Notes under the pieces: model-generated | The model's input: the letters and a program-made list of their open reading frames with translations, nothing else | What the model was told of the DNA's origin: nothing | Databases searched by the model: none | Source: JBBAGC01 sp964491265 | Lineage (GTDB): Bacteria; Spirochaetota; UBA4802; UBA5550 | Assembly (NCBI GenBank): GCA_964491265.1 | Contig: CAZBFP010000020.1 | Coordinates: 1-64,000, forward strand | DNA length: 64,000 nt | Reading direction: 5' to 3' | Shown: piece by piece, positions 26,601 to 35,990 of the stretch | Numbering within the stretch: position 1 is the stretch's first letter | How the letters are laid out: each line of letters starts with the position of its first letter | Translations under genes and position numbers: made by a program

Positions 26601-28472
26601 TTACACCGCCATTCTTTTTTTTATTTTCAGTCTTCTGACCGTACCCTCTTTAGGAATCCCGTTCTTATCAAATCCCCTTATAAAGTAGTATCTGTTAAGC
26701 ATTTTTTCCAGCGGGATAGGCCTCTCCTTTGAGTCACACTTTCTGAATTCATTTAAGATTCTTCCAGGCAGAACATCATCCTTTTTCGAAATACCTTCAG
26801 CACAATTCATCATCCGCTCAAGAACCTGAATCCTGGCGCCTGCCCTGAGAAAGCCTGTCATACCGACACGCTTCCCTGTTACAGAAGACCAGAACTCGGG
26901 CCAGAGACTTATATCAACAAAACGCATTGCCACACCAGCCATCATGTTCATCATAATTTTAAGAACAGCACGTGGTGAGTATTTCATTAACGGTGTTTCC
27001 AGCTGATAAGGGAATGCAGTAAAAACACATGTCTGGAGAGAATTTATTGCTGTAATAACATCCTCCTGAAACTTAATAAGGGAAGCTTTGCTCCTGTATG
27101 AATATGCCTCAATCAGATCAAAGTATACCTCAAGTGCGAATGATGTTGATGCCAGGTGACAGGCCCCGCGGTTTGCCACAGCATATGAAAGCCCCTGTCC
27201 GAATGAACCGCGGGGATCGTAGGCAGCCATTTCCAGCCCCTTAACCTGAATTGCAAAATCCTCCCCTCCATACTTCCGGGAACAGAAGCGGGATCCCATA
27301 GCCAGATCCTTCCCTATCCCCTTCATTTTTGCTATATCCATGAGCACTTCACATACGCCGTCTGCTGACCCGAATTTCAGGTTTGATTTAAAGAGCCCCC
27401 GCTCTGTAGCCTCCATGGCCCATGCCAGAGTCCCCCCTGCTGTTATTGTATCCATACCCATGAGTGTGCATATTTCATTAAAATCGGAAATTTTTACAGG
27501 ATCAAATATCTCAAGATTTGAGCCCATGAGACCCACAGTTTCATACTCCGGAATCTGTCTCTCCTCCCCGCCGATATTCCCTTTATGTCCGCATAAAATA
27601 GTACATGGCTTACATGTGCTGTAGGAGGTTTTAAACTTTTCCGCCATCTCCTCACCGGAAATTTTGTGGGCCTCCCCATGGGAACCTCCGGTAAAATTCC
27701 GCACAGGAAGAATCCCCCCCGCATTATTAAGATTAACATTTGCATTGGTGCCGAAATTTCTGTAAGACCCTGAAGATATGTCATTGCTGTTAATGTATTT
27801 GGTCGCCTTCTTTTTAGTCTTTTCAAATTTTTTCTGATCTGCCGGAACAATATTGAATTCTTTCCCTTTAGCTGAAACTGCCTTGAGATTTTTCGATCCC
27901 ATAACCGCGCCCATACCGCCCCGGCCTAAAAACCTGTGCCCGGAGGCAACATTTGCAAAGCGCACAAGATTCTCACCTGCAGGACCAATCGCAACAGCAC
28001 CGCCGGAATCTTTTGAAATCATCTCCTGCACCTGACGTGTATCCATTCCCCATAACTTTTTTGCGTCCCTGAACTCCACGCCTTTTGAATCAATATAAAG
28101 ATAAACCGGGGTATTTGATTTACCCTTAACGATCAATCCATCCCACCCTGATGTCTTGAGGGCCATTCCAAATGGACCTCCGCAGGAACATGATGTCATT
28201 ATTCCTGTAAGGGGGGATTTGGTAACAGCCGCAAATCTCCCGGAACATGGAGCGCCTGTACCCATGAGCACCCCGGTATGGAATGCTATCATATTATCCT
28301 CACCCAGAGGATCAATACCCGGTTCCATCCTGTCGTAGAGAAGCTTTAAAGCAAGCCCCTTCCCCCCCAGGTAAAGCCTTAAATCCTCTTTATCGACTTC
28401 ATAGATAGTGAAGCTCTTTTTGCTCAGATCAACCTCAAGTATCCTGTTGCTTGTGCCGGTTATATCCTGCAT
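26601..28472 (-). CDS. Tungsten aldehyde:ferredoxin oxidoreductase
   Basis: A 623-residue AOR family enzyme. The N-terminal domain starts NRILEVDLSKKSFTIYEVD, then YLGGKGLALKLLYDRM and MTSCSCGGPFGMALKTSGWD. The 4Fe-4S site is STCKPCTILCGHKG (CxxCxxxC) with a further Cys in LQTCVFTAF. It oxidises aldehydes to acids (or reduces acids) with ferredoxin and a tungsten bis-pyranopterin. The start is ATG 28472 with GAGAGAGG upstream. A longer frame to 28643 reads through the hairpin repeat and gives a spurious FPRRRESHNSS peptide. A MoaD-like gene precedes it, and two dehydrogenase genes follow. Confidence 0.93.
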   Translation of the reverse strand: MQDITGTSNRILEVDLSKKSFTIYEVDKEDLRLYLGGKGLALKLLYDRMEPGIDPLGEDNMIAFHTGVLMGTGAPCSGRFAAVTKSPLTGIMTSCSCGGPFGMALKTSGWDGLIVKGKSNTPVYLYIDSKGVEFRDAKKLWGMDTRQVQEMISKDSGGAVAIGPAGENLVRFANVASGHRFLGRGGMGAVMGSKNLKAVSAKGKEFNIVPADQKKFEKTKKKATKYINSNDISSGSYRNFGTNANVNLNNAGGILPVRNFTGGSHGEAHKISGEEMAEKFKTSYSTCKPCTILCGHKGNIGGEERQIPEYETVGLMGSNLEIFDPVKISDFNEICTLMGMDTITAGGTLAWAMEATERGLFKSNLKFGSADGVCEVLMDIAKMKGIGKDLAMGSRFCSRKYGGEDFAIQVKGLEMAAYDPRGSFGQGLSYAVANRGACHLASTSFALEVYFDLIEAYSYRSKASLIKFQEDVITAINSLQTCVFTAFPYQLETPLMKYSPRAVLKIMMNMMAGVAMRFVDISLWPEFWSSVTGKRVGMTGFLRAGARIQVLERMMNCAEGISKKDDVLPGRILNEFRKCDSKERPIPLEKMLNRYYFIRGFDKNGIPKEGTVRRLKIKKRMAV

Positions 28473-28549
28473 TTCCTCTCTCCTTAATATCTTATTTATC
28501 TTTTCAGCTAAAGCTGATTGAATTGTATTCCCGATTATTGTCTTGCATT

Positions 28550-28634
28550 CTGTCATCCCGGCTGTAGCGATAGCGAAATGCCGGGATCTAATAAAACTGC
28601 TGTTATGAGATTCCCGCCTTCGCGGGAATGACAG
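28550..28634. repeat. Dispersed TGTCAT hairpin repeat, copy 2
   Basis: CTGTCATCCCGGC ... GCGGGAATGACAG: 85 bp with left stem ATCCCGGC/GCCGGGAT and right stem TTCCCGC/GCGGGAA. It lies inside the operon between the MoaD-like and AOR genes. Confidence 0.8.
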
Positions 28635-28670
28635 GAAATGCAATAGTTAAATGCTATAGCTATTGCCAAG

Positions 28671-28925
28671 TCATCCCCCACCTGCATGTTTAAGACAGGA
28701 AATCTCCCTTGAATACCTGATACGACTCCAGACGCTTATCCTTTCACCTTCACTGAAATAGATATAATTACCTGTTTTATTAATACCGGCCATTTTAAGA
28801 ATTTTTCTTAAACCAGTTCCCTGCTTAACATTAAGGATAATCCCTTTTTCAGGATCATAATCATGAAGATTAATCTCCCTATGAATCCCTGAATAGAGTT
28901 TAAGAGTAACTGCAATACGATCCAT
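28671..28925 (-). CDS. MoaD/ThiS-like sulfur carrier protein
   Basis: An 84-residue protein ending in HAGGG. A terminal Gly-Gly is the hallmark of MoaD/ThiS carriers that donate sulfur for pterin cofactor synthesis. The rest suggests a ubiquitin-like fold: a LKLYSGIHREI strand near the start and a predicted helix at GTGLRKILKMAG. Genes of this kind are commonly found beside AOR genes, where they probably serve the tungstopterin. No other cofactor genes are visible in the window. It is first in the operon and separated from AOR by the hairpin repeat. Confidence 0.65.
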   Translation of the reverse strand: MDRIAVTLKLYSGIHREINLHDYDPEKGIILNVKQGTGLRKILKMAGINKTGNYIYFSEGERISVWSRIRYSREISCLKHAGGG

Positions 28926-29104
28926 TTATATATTAAAACTCCGTCTATAACTGCAATATAATATAGGGATGATTAAAGCAGATTAACAATAAAATCTCGA
29001 CCGAAATTATCTATCCGGACAAAATTTTTAACAGATATCTAAATTTTTCATAAAAATTTGCTGTAATTCCAGTGTCAGATAAGTAAAATCTGACAAATTC
29101 CGGA

Positions 29105-30193
29105 CTACCTGCTATTTTTGCGGTATTCTACCGGTGTTAAACCGGTAAATCTTGTAAATGAATCGTAGAAAGAGGATTTTGAGTTAAAACCTGCTTCATG
29201 GGCAATCTGCAGGACTGTCTTCTCCGGATAGTCAACAAGGAGCCTTTTAACCTCTTCAACCCTGTAGGTATTTACAAATGTATTGAAATTCATATTATAC
29301 TTTTCATTCAGCAGCTGTGAAAGCTGGTGATGTGATATTGACATAAGCCGCGCCACACTGTTAAGTGTTACAGTTTCATCAAGATAAATTTTCTCATCGG
29401 TCATGAGCTGCTCAAGTTCCTCCATGAGCTCATCAACATTGAGCCCCTTTAACAGGGATTTTGCATAACCCTGCCGGTCCACAGTTATCGAAAGGAGCTG
29501 AAGAAAACGGGGATATCTGATGCTGATAAAATATGTAAAGGTAAAGCTCAGTGAAATAATTACTGCGCTGAATCTGAGAATATCCATATTGCTGAAGAGA
29601 TACCCCGGTATGGCAATTAATGCAGCAGCTGCGGAAAAAAATGAGTAAAACATAGTTATAACAACTATATCCTTATTCTCCTTATCCTTCAGAAGCGGTA
29701 TTATTACTTTAAGCAGCCATAAATGATAAACCAGTATCTGTAAAAAAGCTCCGGTTAAAATAAACTTATAAATAATCACCCCTGCTGAATTAATACCGTA
29801 ATAAAAATCGATAATATACCCTGACCGGACTTCACTGTTTAAAGTTAGAAAATAGATATCAAAGATGAGAGCCGGGACTGCCGGGATGAAGAATAGATAG
29901 AAACCACGACCAGGAGCCTCACCGGGGAAAGAAACAACATAATAGGCAAAATAGAGAAGGGGACAGAAAGTATATAATACAGCAGCGTGAAAATTAAAGA
30001 AATTACTGTAATTAAAAACTGAACCGGAAACAAGAAGATACATCTGAAGGAGCATAATCCCCATGAGAAAAAAGAGGAGCGCCAGGTTATAGTTTTCTCT
30101 TCTCCTGTGCCTGATCACTAGCTGACCTGCAGCGGAAAGAAAACACATAAAAACAGAAAAATAAATTATTTTTTCAGAGACGAATATAATCAT
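29105..30193 (-). CDS. Membrane-anchored AraC-family regulator
   Basis: A 362-residue product with six or seven hydrophobic segments from residue 1 to about 215 (for instance VFMCFLSAAGQLVI, ALLFFLMGIMLLQMYLL and VVITMFYSFFSAAAAL), then a soluble C-terminal AraC/XylS helix-turn-helix domain (about 265-362: VARLMSISHHQLSQLLNEKY, AGFNSKSSFYDSFTRFTGLT, PVEYRK). It is likely an inner-membrane sensor that controls transcription directly. ATG 30193 was chosen; an in-frame ATG at 30253 overlaps prmA. It lies just upstream of the AOR operon on the same strand and is a natural candidate for its regulator. Confidence 0.8.
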   Translation of the reverse strand: MIIFVSEKIIYFSVFMCFLSAAGQLVIRHRRRENYNLALLFFLMGIMLLQMYLLVSGSVFNYSNFFNFHAAVLYTFCPLLYFAYYVVSFPGEAPGRGFYLFFIPAVPALIFDIYFLTLNSEVRSGYIIDFYYGINSAGVIIYKFILTGAFLQILVYHLWLLKVIIPLLKDKENKDIVVITMFYSFFSAAAALIAIPGYLFSNMDILRFSAVIISLSFTFTYFISIRYPRFLQLLSITVDRQGYAKSLLKGLNVDELMEELEQLMTDEKIYLDETVTLNSVARLMSISHHQLSQLLNEKYNMNFNTFVNTYRVEEVKRLLVDYPEKTVLQIAHEAGFNSKSSFYDSFTRFTGLTPVEYRKNSR

Positions 30194-30215
30194 GTAAGCA
30201 ATTCCGGTGAAAGAT

Positions 30216-31055
30216 TTAACGGTATGATAGCATAAATCCGTTCCACCCTTCAAGCACTTTATGCCTTTCGATTTTAAATCTCGATCTTTTTATAAATTCC
30301 TCTATTTCAGCAGTCCACATTTCACCAATTCCGCTGATAATGAGATTACCTCCAGGAGCAAGCCCGGCCCTCATTTTATAAAGATTATCCTCAATAACAG
30401 AAGTTAGAAGATTGGCTGTAATAATATTGTATTGTCTCCTGAAAATGTGGGTGTAAAGATCATCCTGGAAGGGTGTAAAATTGTTAATACCATTGAGCTT
30501 CAGGTTCTCATCAGCCTTTACAACGGAAATCCTGTAGCAGTCAAAAAGATCGATATCCTCAATACCGAGCATTGCAGCCTCAATTGCAAGAATACCTGAG
30601 CCTGTTCCAATATCAAGCATTGACAGGGATTTTCTCTCATCCGGGGAGTATCGATTCAGCAGATCCTCCAGCATTACTCCGCACAATTTTGTAGTTGCAT
30701 GGCATCCGTCACCAAAGGAACCAACCGGATCCAGGGTAATAACATGACCATGAAAATCTTCAGGGGGGAGCATATCGGGTGTCTTAACAAAAAAATTATC
30801 TGTTAAAAACGCTCCTTTATAATTTTCCACCCACCTGTTATTTAAATCATCAGGATTGATAAGATCTATACTTTCAAGATAGTCACTCATTATAAATTCA
30901 GAAGGTTTATCCTCCTGAGAGTAGATCATAAAAAAAGTCTTCCCGTTAACAATCTCAACAGCAAAAGATACAGTGCCGCTGTTCTGAAGGGTCTCTGTTA
31001 TTTCACCCTCCTTTTCAGGAGGGACTTTGTATTTAAGAAGATAGAGACTCTTCAT
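30216..31055 (-). CDS. prmA: Ribosomal protein L11 methyltransferase
   Basis: A 279-residue SAM-dependent methyltransferase that trimethylates L11 at lysines and the N-terminus. The N-terminal substrate-binding domain is followed by FGDGCHATTKLCGVMLEDLL and the SAM-binding SMLDIGTGSGILAIEAAML (motif I), with ANLLTSVIEDNL after it (family NILANPL). The ATG overlaps the stop of the upstream membrane-protein gene by one base. Confidence 0.9.
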   Translation of the reverse strand: MKSLYLLKYKVPPEKEGEITETLQNSGTVSFAVEIVNGKTFFMIYSQEDKPSEFIMSDYLESIDLINPDDLNNRWVENYKGAFLTDNFFVKTPDMLPPEDFHGHVITLDPVGSFGDGCHATTKLCGVMLEDLLNRYSPDERKSLSMLDIGTGSGILAIEAAMLGIEDIDLFDCYRISVVKADENLKLNGINNFTPFQDDLYTHIFRRQYNIITANLLTSVIEDNLYKMRAGLAPGGNLIISGIGEMWTAEIEEFIKRSRFKIERHKVLEGWNGFMLSYR

Positions 31056-31558
31056 TAAAAAATATATCGCGCACCTAATGCGAATGAACCTGCAGGGCCT
31101 GCAAATTCAACAAGCCTTATGCCGGCTCCGGCTTCAACAAAGAGGTTAACAGGGACCTCTTTAAACGAATACTCAAGCCGCACAGTTGCCAGGGTATCGA
31201 ACTTATAGTCTTTGCCGAAATGGTTGTAAAAGGCAGGGCCGATTGAGAGGGGAAATTTTTCACCGGAAATATCAATATCAGCCACAGTAAAGAGAGCACT
31301 CCCGCCAACTGTAAAATCATGATAATTTGAACCGATAAGACCATTCAGCTCAAAAAAGTTGGAAAAGCTGTAACCTGCAGTAACCCCGAAGGGGTATCCG
31401 AAAGAGACTCCGGCTTTAAACTTATCATCCCCCCTTTTATTATCAAGTTTAATAGTTTTAATATCCCTGTCCTCACGGAGCGATGTTCTCTCCTGAGCAG
31501 ACAGAGAGGATGAAATGATAATAGAAAGCATACTTAACATTAATATTTTTTTAATCAT
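31055..31558 (-). CDS. Putative outer-membrane beta-barrel protein
   Basis: A 167-residue product with an N-terminal signal (MIKKILMLSMLSIIISSSLS, then AQ as the likely cleavage site). The mature part alternates hydrophobic and polar residues (FKAGVSFGYPFGVTAGYSF, GSALFTVADIDI, YSFKEVPVNLFVEAGAGIRL) and ends with aromatic GARYIF, the usual C-terminal barrel signature. It probably forms a small outer-membrane barrel. ATG 31558 follows GGGAATGG; a longer frame to 31600 is less likely. It lies one base from prmA. Confidence 0.65.
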   Translation of the reverse strand: MIKKILMLSMLSIIISSSLSAQERTSLREDRDIKTIKLDNKRGDDKFKAGVSFGYPFGVTAGYSFSNFFELNGLIGSNYHDFTVGGSALFTVADIDISGEKFPLSIGPAFYNHFGKDYKFDTLATVRLEYSFKEVPVNLFVEAGAGIRLVEFAGPAGSFALGARYIF

Positions 31559-31606
31559 AATTAACCATTCCCGATTTTTTATTCTGAATTCAATATTCAT
31601 CTATTT

Positions 31607-33619
31607 CTATGCATTCAGCTTTTTTTCCAGAATATTGTCAAGCAAAGCAAATAATTGATTTAAATCCACAGGCTTGGAAAGGTAATCATCAAAACCCTCG
31701 CTAAGATACTTCCCTCTGTCCCCTGACATTGCATGGGCTGTTAATGCAACAATCGGGAGATTGGGCCTTACCTCTTTCAGCATGCTCATTGCAGTAATTC
31801 CGTTCATAACAGGCATCTGAATATCCATAAACACAAGGTCAATATTCTCGTTATCACATACCACTTTAAGAGCCTCTTTCCCGTTATACACAGAAATAAT
31901 ATTGTACCCCCTCATGTCCAGCACTGCTTTAATAAAGTCATGAATATGCCATATATCATCAGCCACTAAAACTGTTTTGCCCGATGTATATTCCACCCGC
32001 CCCGGGAAATCTTTCTCAATCAGATTACTCTTAATGGCAGCCTCAACCAGTGAAATCCGGAAATTAAAAGCAGAACCTCTGTTTTTCCCGGAATCCACAG
32101 TGAGATCCCCCCCCATCATACGTGCCAGCTTTCTCGAAATAGCCAGGCCAAGACCGGTTCCACTGTAATTCCTGGTATATGAGCTGTCCACCTGACTGAA
32201 TCTGTCAAAAATAGTTTCTCTGTTCTCTTCAGGGATTCCTATCCCTGAATCAGAAACGTAAAAATTTAAAGTATTATTTATAATTTCACAACCTGCGGTT
32301 ATTTTTCCCTGACTGGTAAACTTAACAGCATTTGATAAAAGATTATTCATGATCTGCTTAAGACGGTTCTCATCAGAAATAAAAACAATGTTTCTTTCCG
32401 GATATTTTACACCGGTTTTAATATTGCTCTTCCCGTTCTGATGAACAAGATCTTCAAGAAGCGAGTATATCTCCTTTAAAAACTGATAAAGATTTATCTC
32501 GCCATTCTCAAATTCTATTGTGCCGCTTTCAATTTTTGAAAGATCAAGTATGTCGGAAACAAGCCGTATGAGCTGATCGGAATTAGACTGAATTATTTCA
32601 CAATAGCGCCCCATGGTCTCCCTGTCAAGATCTCCCCGCTTCAGTAGCCTGGAAAAACCGGCAACAGCATTAAGAGGCGTGCGTATTTCATGGGACATGT
32701 TGGCAAGAAAGGCGGTTTTAAGTCTGTCGCTCTCTTCAGCTTTCAGCTTGGCCCGGAGGAGCTCCTCTTCAGCAATCTTATTCTCTGTTATATCCCTGTT
32801 AAAACCGAGCATGCGGAGAGGATTCCCCGAATCATCACGCTCAACAATTCTGCCGAAAGAGTTTATCCATTTTCTTTTAGTCTTATCCGCATAATTCAGT
32901 TTAAACTCAAAAACAAAAAAAGGGGTGCTCCCGCTGAAATGTTCTTCGATTCTCCTGAGAAGATTTTTTCTGTCTCCCGGATAAATCATCTCCAGCACTT
33001 CCGATATTGACCGGATATTATCACCGGGATCAATCTCCATAATTTCAGAGTAGAGATAATTAAAATTTACCTGTTCTTTTTTTATATCCCAGTCCCATAA
33101 ACCGAGTCTGGCGGATTCTATTGCTGTTTCCAGGGTTTCGCTGTATCTTTTTATCTCATTTTCCCACAACTTTCTCTGGGTAATATCCCTTACAGTAAGG
33201 ATAATCTTCTCCCTTCCGCCGGAATTGAAATACGTAACATTTGCCTCTACCCAGAATATTTCGCCCGATTTTTTTTTATGGGGCCTTTCTGCAATATAGG
33301 AGACGTGATCACGCAGGGCTGCCTTTGTATTTTCCGATTCCGCACTTATTTTAAGAGGATTAATGCCAAGCAGCTCATCTTTAGAATAACCGTACAGCTT
33401 TAATGCCGCACTGTTTACCAGTTCAATTTTCATCTCTTCATAATCAATAAGAAAAGCCGCATCAGAAATATTCTCGAAAAAACACCTGAAGAGCTCTCCC
33501 TCACTGGTGATGTAATTTTTCTCAACCGGTTCATCCTCATTTATACTAGAACCGGATATAAAAAGATCTGGAATAAATTTATACTGCATCATCTGTAATA
33601 TACCTTTCTTATCTGTCAC
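31607..33619 (-). CDS. Hybrid sensor histidine kinase (PAS-PAS-HisKA-HATPase-REC)
   Basis: A 670-residue cytosolic-looking kinase. There are two PAS domains (about 50-165, FFENISDAAFLIDYEEMKIE; about 170-290, ESARLGLWDWDIKKEQVNF), a HisKA with FLANMSHEIRTPLNAVAGF, a HATPase (NNLLSNAVKFTSQGK, GIGIPEENRETIFDRFSQV and GLGLAISRKLARMMGG), and a C-terminal receiver (LVADD, DLVFMDIQMPVMNGI, ALTAHAMSG, YLSKPV). No transmembrane segment is visible. It stands alone before the divergent acyl-CoA synthetase gene, and its target is unknown. Confidence 0.92.
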   Translation of the reverse strand: MTDKKGILQMMQYKFIPDLFISGSSINEDEPVEKNYITSEGELFRCFFENISDAAFLIDYEEMKIELVNSAALKLYGYSKDELLGINPLKISAESENTKAALRDHVSYIAERPHKKKSGEIFWVEANVTYFNSGGREKIILTVRDITQRKLWENEIKRYSETLETAIESARLGLWDWDIKKEQVNFNYLYSEIMEIDPGDNIRSISEVLEMIYPGDRKNLLRRIEEHFSGSTPFFVFEFKLNYADKTKRKWINSFGRIVERDDSGNPLRMLGFNRDITENKIAEEELLRAKLKAEESDRLKTAFLANMSHEIRTPLNAVAGFSRLLKRGDLDRETMGRYCEIIQSNSDQLIRLVSDILDLSKIESGTIEFENGEINLYQFLKEIYSLLEDLVHQNGKSNIKTGVKYPERNIVFISDENRLKQIMNNLLSNAVKFTSQGKITAGCEIINNTLNFYVSDSGIGIPEENRETIFDRFSQVDSSYTRNYSGTGLGLAISRKLARMMGGDLTVDSGKNRGSAFNFRISLVEAAIKSNLIEKDFPGRVEYTSGKTVLVADDIWHIHDFIKAVLDMRGYNIISVYNGKEALKVVCDNENIDLVFMDIQMPVMNGITAMSMLKEVRPNLPIVALTAHAMSGDRGKYLSEGFDDYLSKPVDLNQLFALLDNILEKKLNA

Positions 33620-33934
33620 TCATATATGAAGCGAAAAATTTATATCAGCAGTAATAATATAATCACAGGAAGAGTGGTAATCAAAAAAACAATTAAAAAA
33701 ACCACCCTGCCGGAGCAGTAAAAATCTTTTCGCATAGAGATACAGCATTAATTTTACAATAATTACAGCACATAAATAGTTTGACAATTATCATCGTAAT
33801 GTATAGTTTTACTATCCGGAATAATTAAATAACTGTAATTCAGCAAAGCATTATTCCGCAGGAATTTTGACAGATTAGAACTATTCTGCAAAAATTTAAC
33901 GCCGGCACTAAAAAAACTTACAATTGGAGGAGTC
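33620..33934. other. Divergent promoter region
   Basis: A 315-nt gap between the leftward histidine kinase and the rightward acyl-CoA synthetase. The only clear signal is the promoter candidate at 33781-33807. No gene is seen. Confidence 0.5.
33781..33807 (+). promoter_or_regulatory. Candidate sigma-70 promoter of acyl-CoA synthetase
   Basis: TTGACA at 33781 and TATAGT at 33802 with a 15-nt spacer, or TAGTTT with a 17-nt spacer. About 125 nt upstream of the start. Confidence 0.4.
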
Positions 33935-35800
33935 ATGAAACCATTACTGGAATCAAAAAGGGACTGGGAAAAAGAATTTGAACAGTACCTGCAGGAAAAT
34001 AAAACCCTGGCATATATGATGCTTCAAAGGGCTGAAAAATTTAAAGGTAATTTTGCATTAACTCAAAAGAATAAAAATAATGAATGGGAATCGATCACCT
34101 GGGAGGAATTTGGACGAAAAATTAAGGCAATAGCAAAAGTCCTTATTTCCATGGATCTTAAACCGGGTGAGATGTGCGCGATTTTCTCACAGAATAGGGC
34201 GGAATGGGCAATTTCCGACCTGGGGATTCTGGCTACAAGGGCTGTATCTGTTCCGGTTTACGCGACAAACTCAAAAGATGAAACTGAATATATTGTCAAT
34301 GATGCTGAAGTTAAAATCATCTTCACCGGTGATCAGGAGCAGTATGACAAAGCTGCTGAAATAATAAAGAGTAATTCTCACCTGAAACAGATTATCGCTT
34401 TTGACAAAGAAACAAAGATCGACCCATCTCACAGCCTCTACCTTGATGACCTTATTGAAAAAGGTATGTCCCTTTCAAATGATAAGGAATTTAATGAAAG
34501 ACTGGAAAATGTTAATCCCGATGACATCCTTACGCTTATATATACATCAGGAACAACCGGGAAGCCTAAAGGGGCCATTCATACTCACCGCACTTTTTTG
34601 AATGGAATTTACCCTTCATATATGAGATTCCCTGAAGCTGACACCAATACTGTATCTCTTGCCATTTTACCACTATCACACATTTTTGAAAGAATGTGGT
34701 CATACGGATGTATGACAGCTGGTGTACGCATAGCATACTGCCCTGACCCGAAACAGTTTCTCGATGTAATGGCCGCAATTAAACCCGATTTCATGACAAG
34801 CGTACCAAGGATATGGGAAAAAGTCTATGGCACAATTCATGAGGGATTAAAGAGTGCACCTACGGTCAAAAGGAAACTATTTGCATGGGCAACAAAGGTA
34901 GGTATTGAGGAATACAGAAAGAAGGTTCATACAGGGAAAGGTCAGAGCGGATTCAAATACAAGCTTGCAGATAAGTTAATTTTCAGCAAGGTCCGGGCCA
35001 AACTTGGTACAGAGAACTGCAATGTTTTCCATATTGGCGGAGCAGCCTTTGCTCCCGATATTAATGAATTTTTCCAGGCATTCGGTATAAACATTGTACA
35101 GGGATACGGACTTACAGAATTTTTCCCTGTATGCGTAGGATACCGCGACACAGGGAAACCGGCATACTGCGGCCCTGTTATCCCCATGTGTAATGTAAGG
35201 ATATCGGATGAAGGGGAAATCCAGCTTAAAGGCGGGATGAGTTTAAAAGGGTATTACAAAAATGAAGAGGCCACAAAAGCATGTTTTACTAAGGATGGAT
35301 GGTTTAAAACACAGGATGTGGGAGAACTTCATGTTGAAGAGAAACATGGTGATCCTCTTACCTATGTGAAAATTACAGACCGCATAAAAGACCTGATTAT
35401 TACAGCAGGTGGGAAAAATATTTCACCTCAGCAGATTGAAGTTCTCCTTGGAGACGAACTTTATGTAGAACAGTTTGTAACAATAGGTGAAGGGAGGAAA
35501 TTCATATCCGCCCTGATAGTGCCTAACTTCATCATACTTGATGAATACTGTCAGAAAAATAATATCCAATATTCCTCTAAAGAGGAACTGGTGCAGAACC
35601 CGGCGATAATAAAACTATACGAGGAAATCGTTGAACGCCGGACAGAATCCCTGGGCAAGGTGGAGAAGATTAAAAAAATTACACTTCTTACACAGGAGCT
35701 GACACAGGATGGCGGTGAACTTACACCAACCATGAAGCTTAAAAGAAAGGCGATAGAAACAAAGTACAAAAAAGAGATTGATAAAATGTACCAGGAGTAA
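33935..35800 (+). CDS. Long-chain fatty-acid-CoA ligase (AMP-forming)
   Basis: A 621-residue ANL-superfamily enzyme that activates fatty acids to acyl-CoA via acyl-AMP. The phosphate-binding loop LIYTSGTTGKPKGAIHTH lies near residue 200, followed by QGYGLTEFFPVC, DGWFKTQDVGEL and ITDRIKDLIITAGGKNISPQ (the A8 hinge and Lys region). No transmembrane helix is apparent. GGAGGAG precedes the ATG. Together with the thiolase, acyl-CoA dehydrogenase and CoA-transferase at 42-47 kb it suggests fatty- or organic-acid metabolism. Confidence 0.93.
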   Translation: MKPLLESKRDWEKEFEQYLQENKTLAYMMLQRAEKFKGNFALTQKNKNNEWESITWEEFGRKIKAIAKVLISMDLKPGEMCAIFSQNRAEWAISDLGILATRAVSVPVYATNSKDETEYIVNDAEVKIIFTGDQEQYDKAAEIIKSNSHLKQIIAFDKETKIDPSHSLYLDDLIEKGMSLSNDKEFNERLENVNPDDILTLIYTSGTTGKPKGAIHTHRTFLNGIYPSYMRFPEADTNTVSLAILPLSHIFERMWSYGCMTAGVRIAYCPDPKQFLDVMAAIKPDFMTSVPRIWEKVYGTIHEGLKSAPTVKRKLFAWATKVGIEEYRKKVHTGKGQSGFKYKLADKLIFSKVRAKLGTENCNVFHIGGAAFAPDINEFFQAFGINIVQGYGLTEFFPVCVGYRDTGKPAYCGPVIPMCNVRISDEGEIQLKGGMSLKGYYKNEEATKACFTKDGWFKTQDVGELHVEEKHGDPLTYVKITDRIKDLIITAGGKNISPQQIEVLLGDELYVEQFVTIGEGRKFISALIVPNFIILDEYCQKNNIQYSSKEELVQNPAIIKLYEEIVERRTESLGKVEKIKKITLLTQELTQDGGELTPTMKLKRKAIETKYKKEIDKMYQE

Positions 35801-35820
35801 TCCCGAATCACAGGTTTTCA

Positions 35821-35852
35821 CTATTCCCTCCCGCCGATTCGGGAGGGAATAG
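35821..35852 (+). terminator. Stem-loop after the acyl-CoA synthetase gene
   Basis: CTATTCCCTCCCG, loop CCGATT, CGGGAGGGAATAG: a 13-bp perfect stem 20 nt after the stop. No T-run follows, so it could be a 3'-end processing or partial termination signal. Confidence 0.5.
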
Positions 35853-35990
35853 ATATCCGCCCCCAATTGACTTCCATCATTCACTCTGCATTAAGCCGGA
35901 AATATTTTTAACCTAAATACCTTGACAACAGAAAGTGAGAATTAACAATTGTTTTATAACTGAAATAAACTTCCGGAGTACCCTTAATAT

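Noticed and set aside
28473..28643. N-terminal extension of the AOR reading frame
   Set aside because: The extra residues come from the hairpin repeat (an FPRRRESHNSS-type peptide), and a good ribosome site precedes ATG 28472.
35922..35950. Promoter of the PTS-like gene
   Set aside because: A TTGACA is present at 35922, but no acceptable -10 box lies 15-18 nt downstream.
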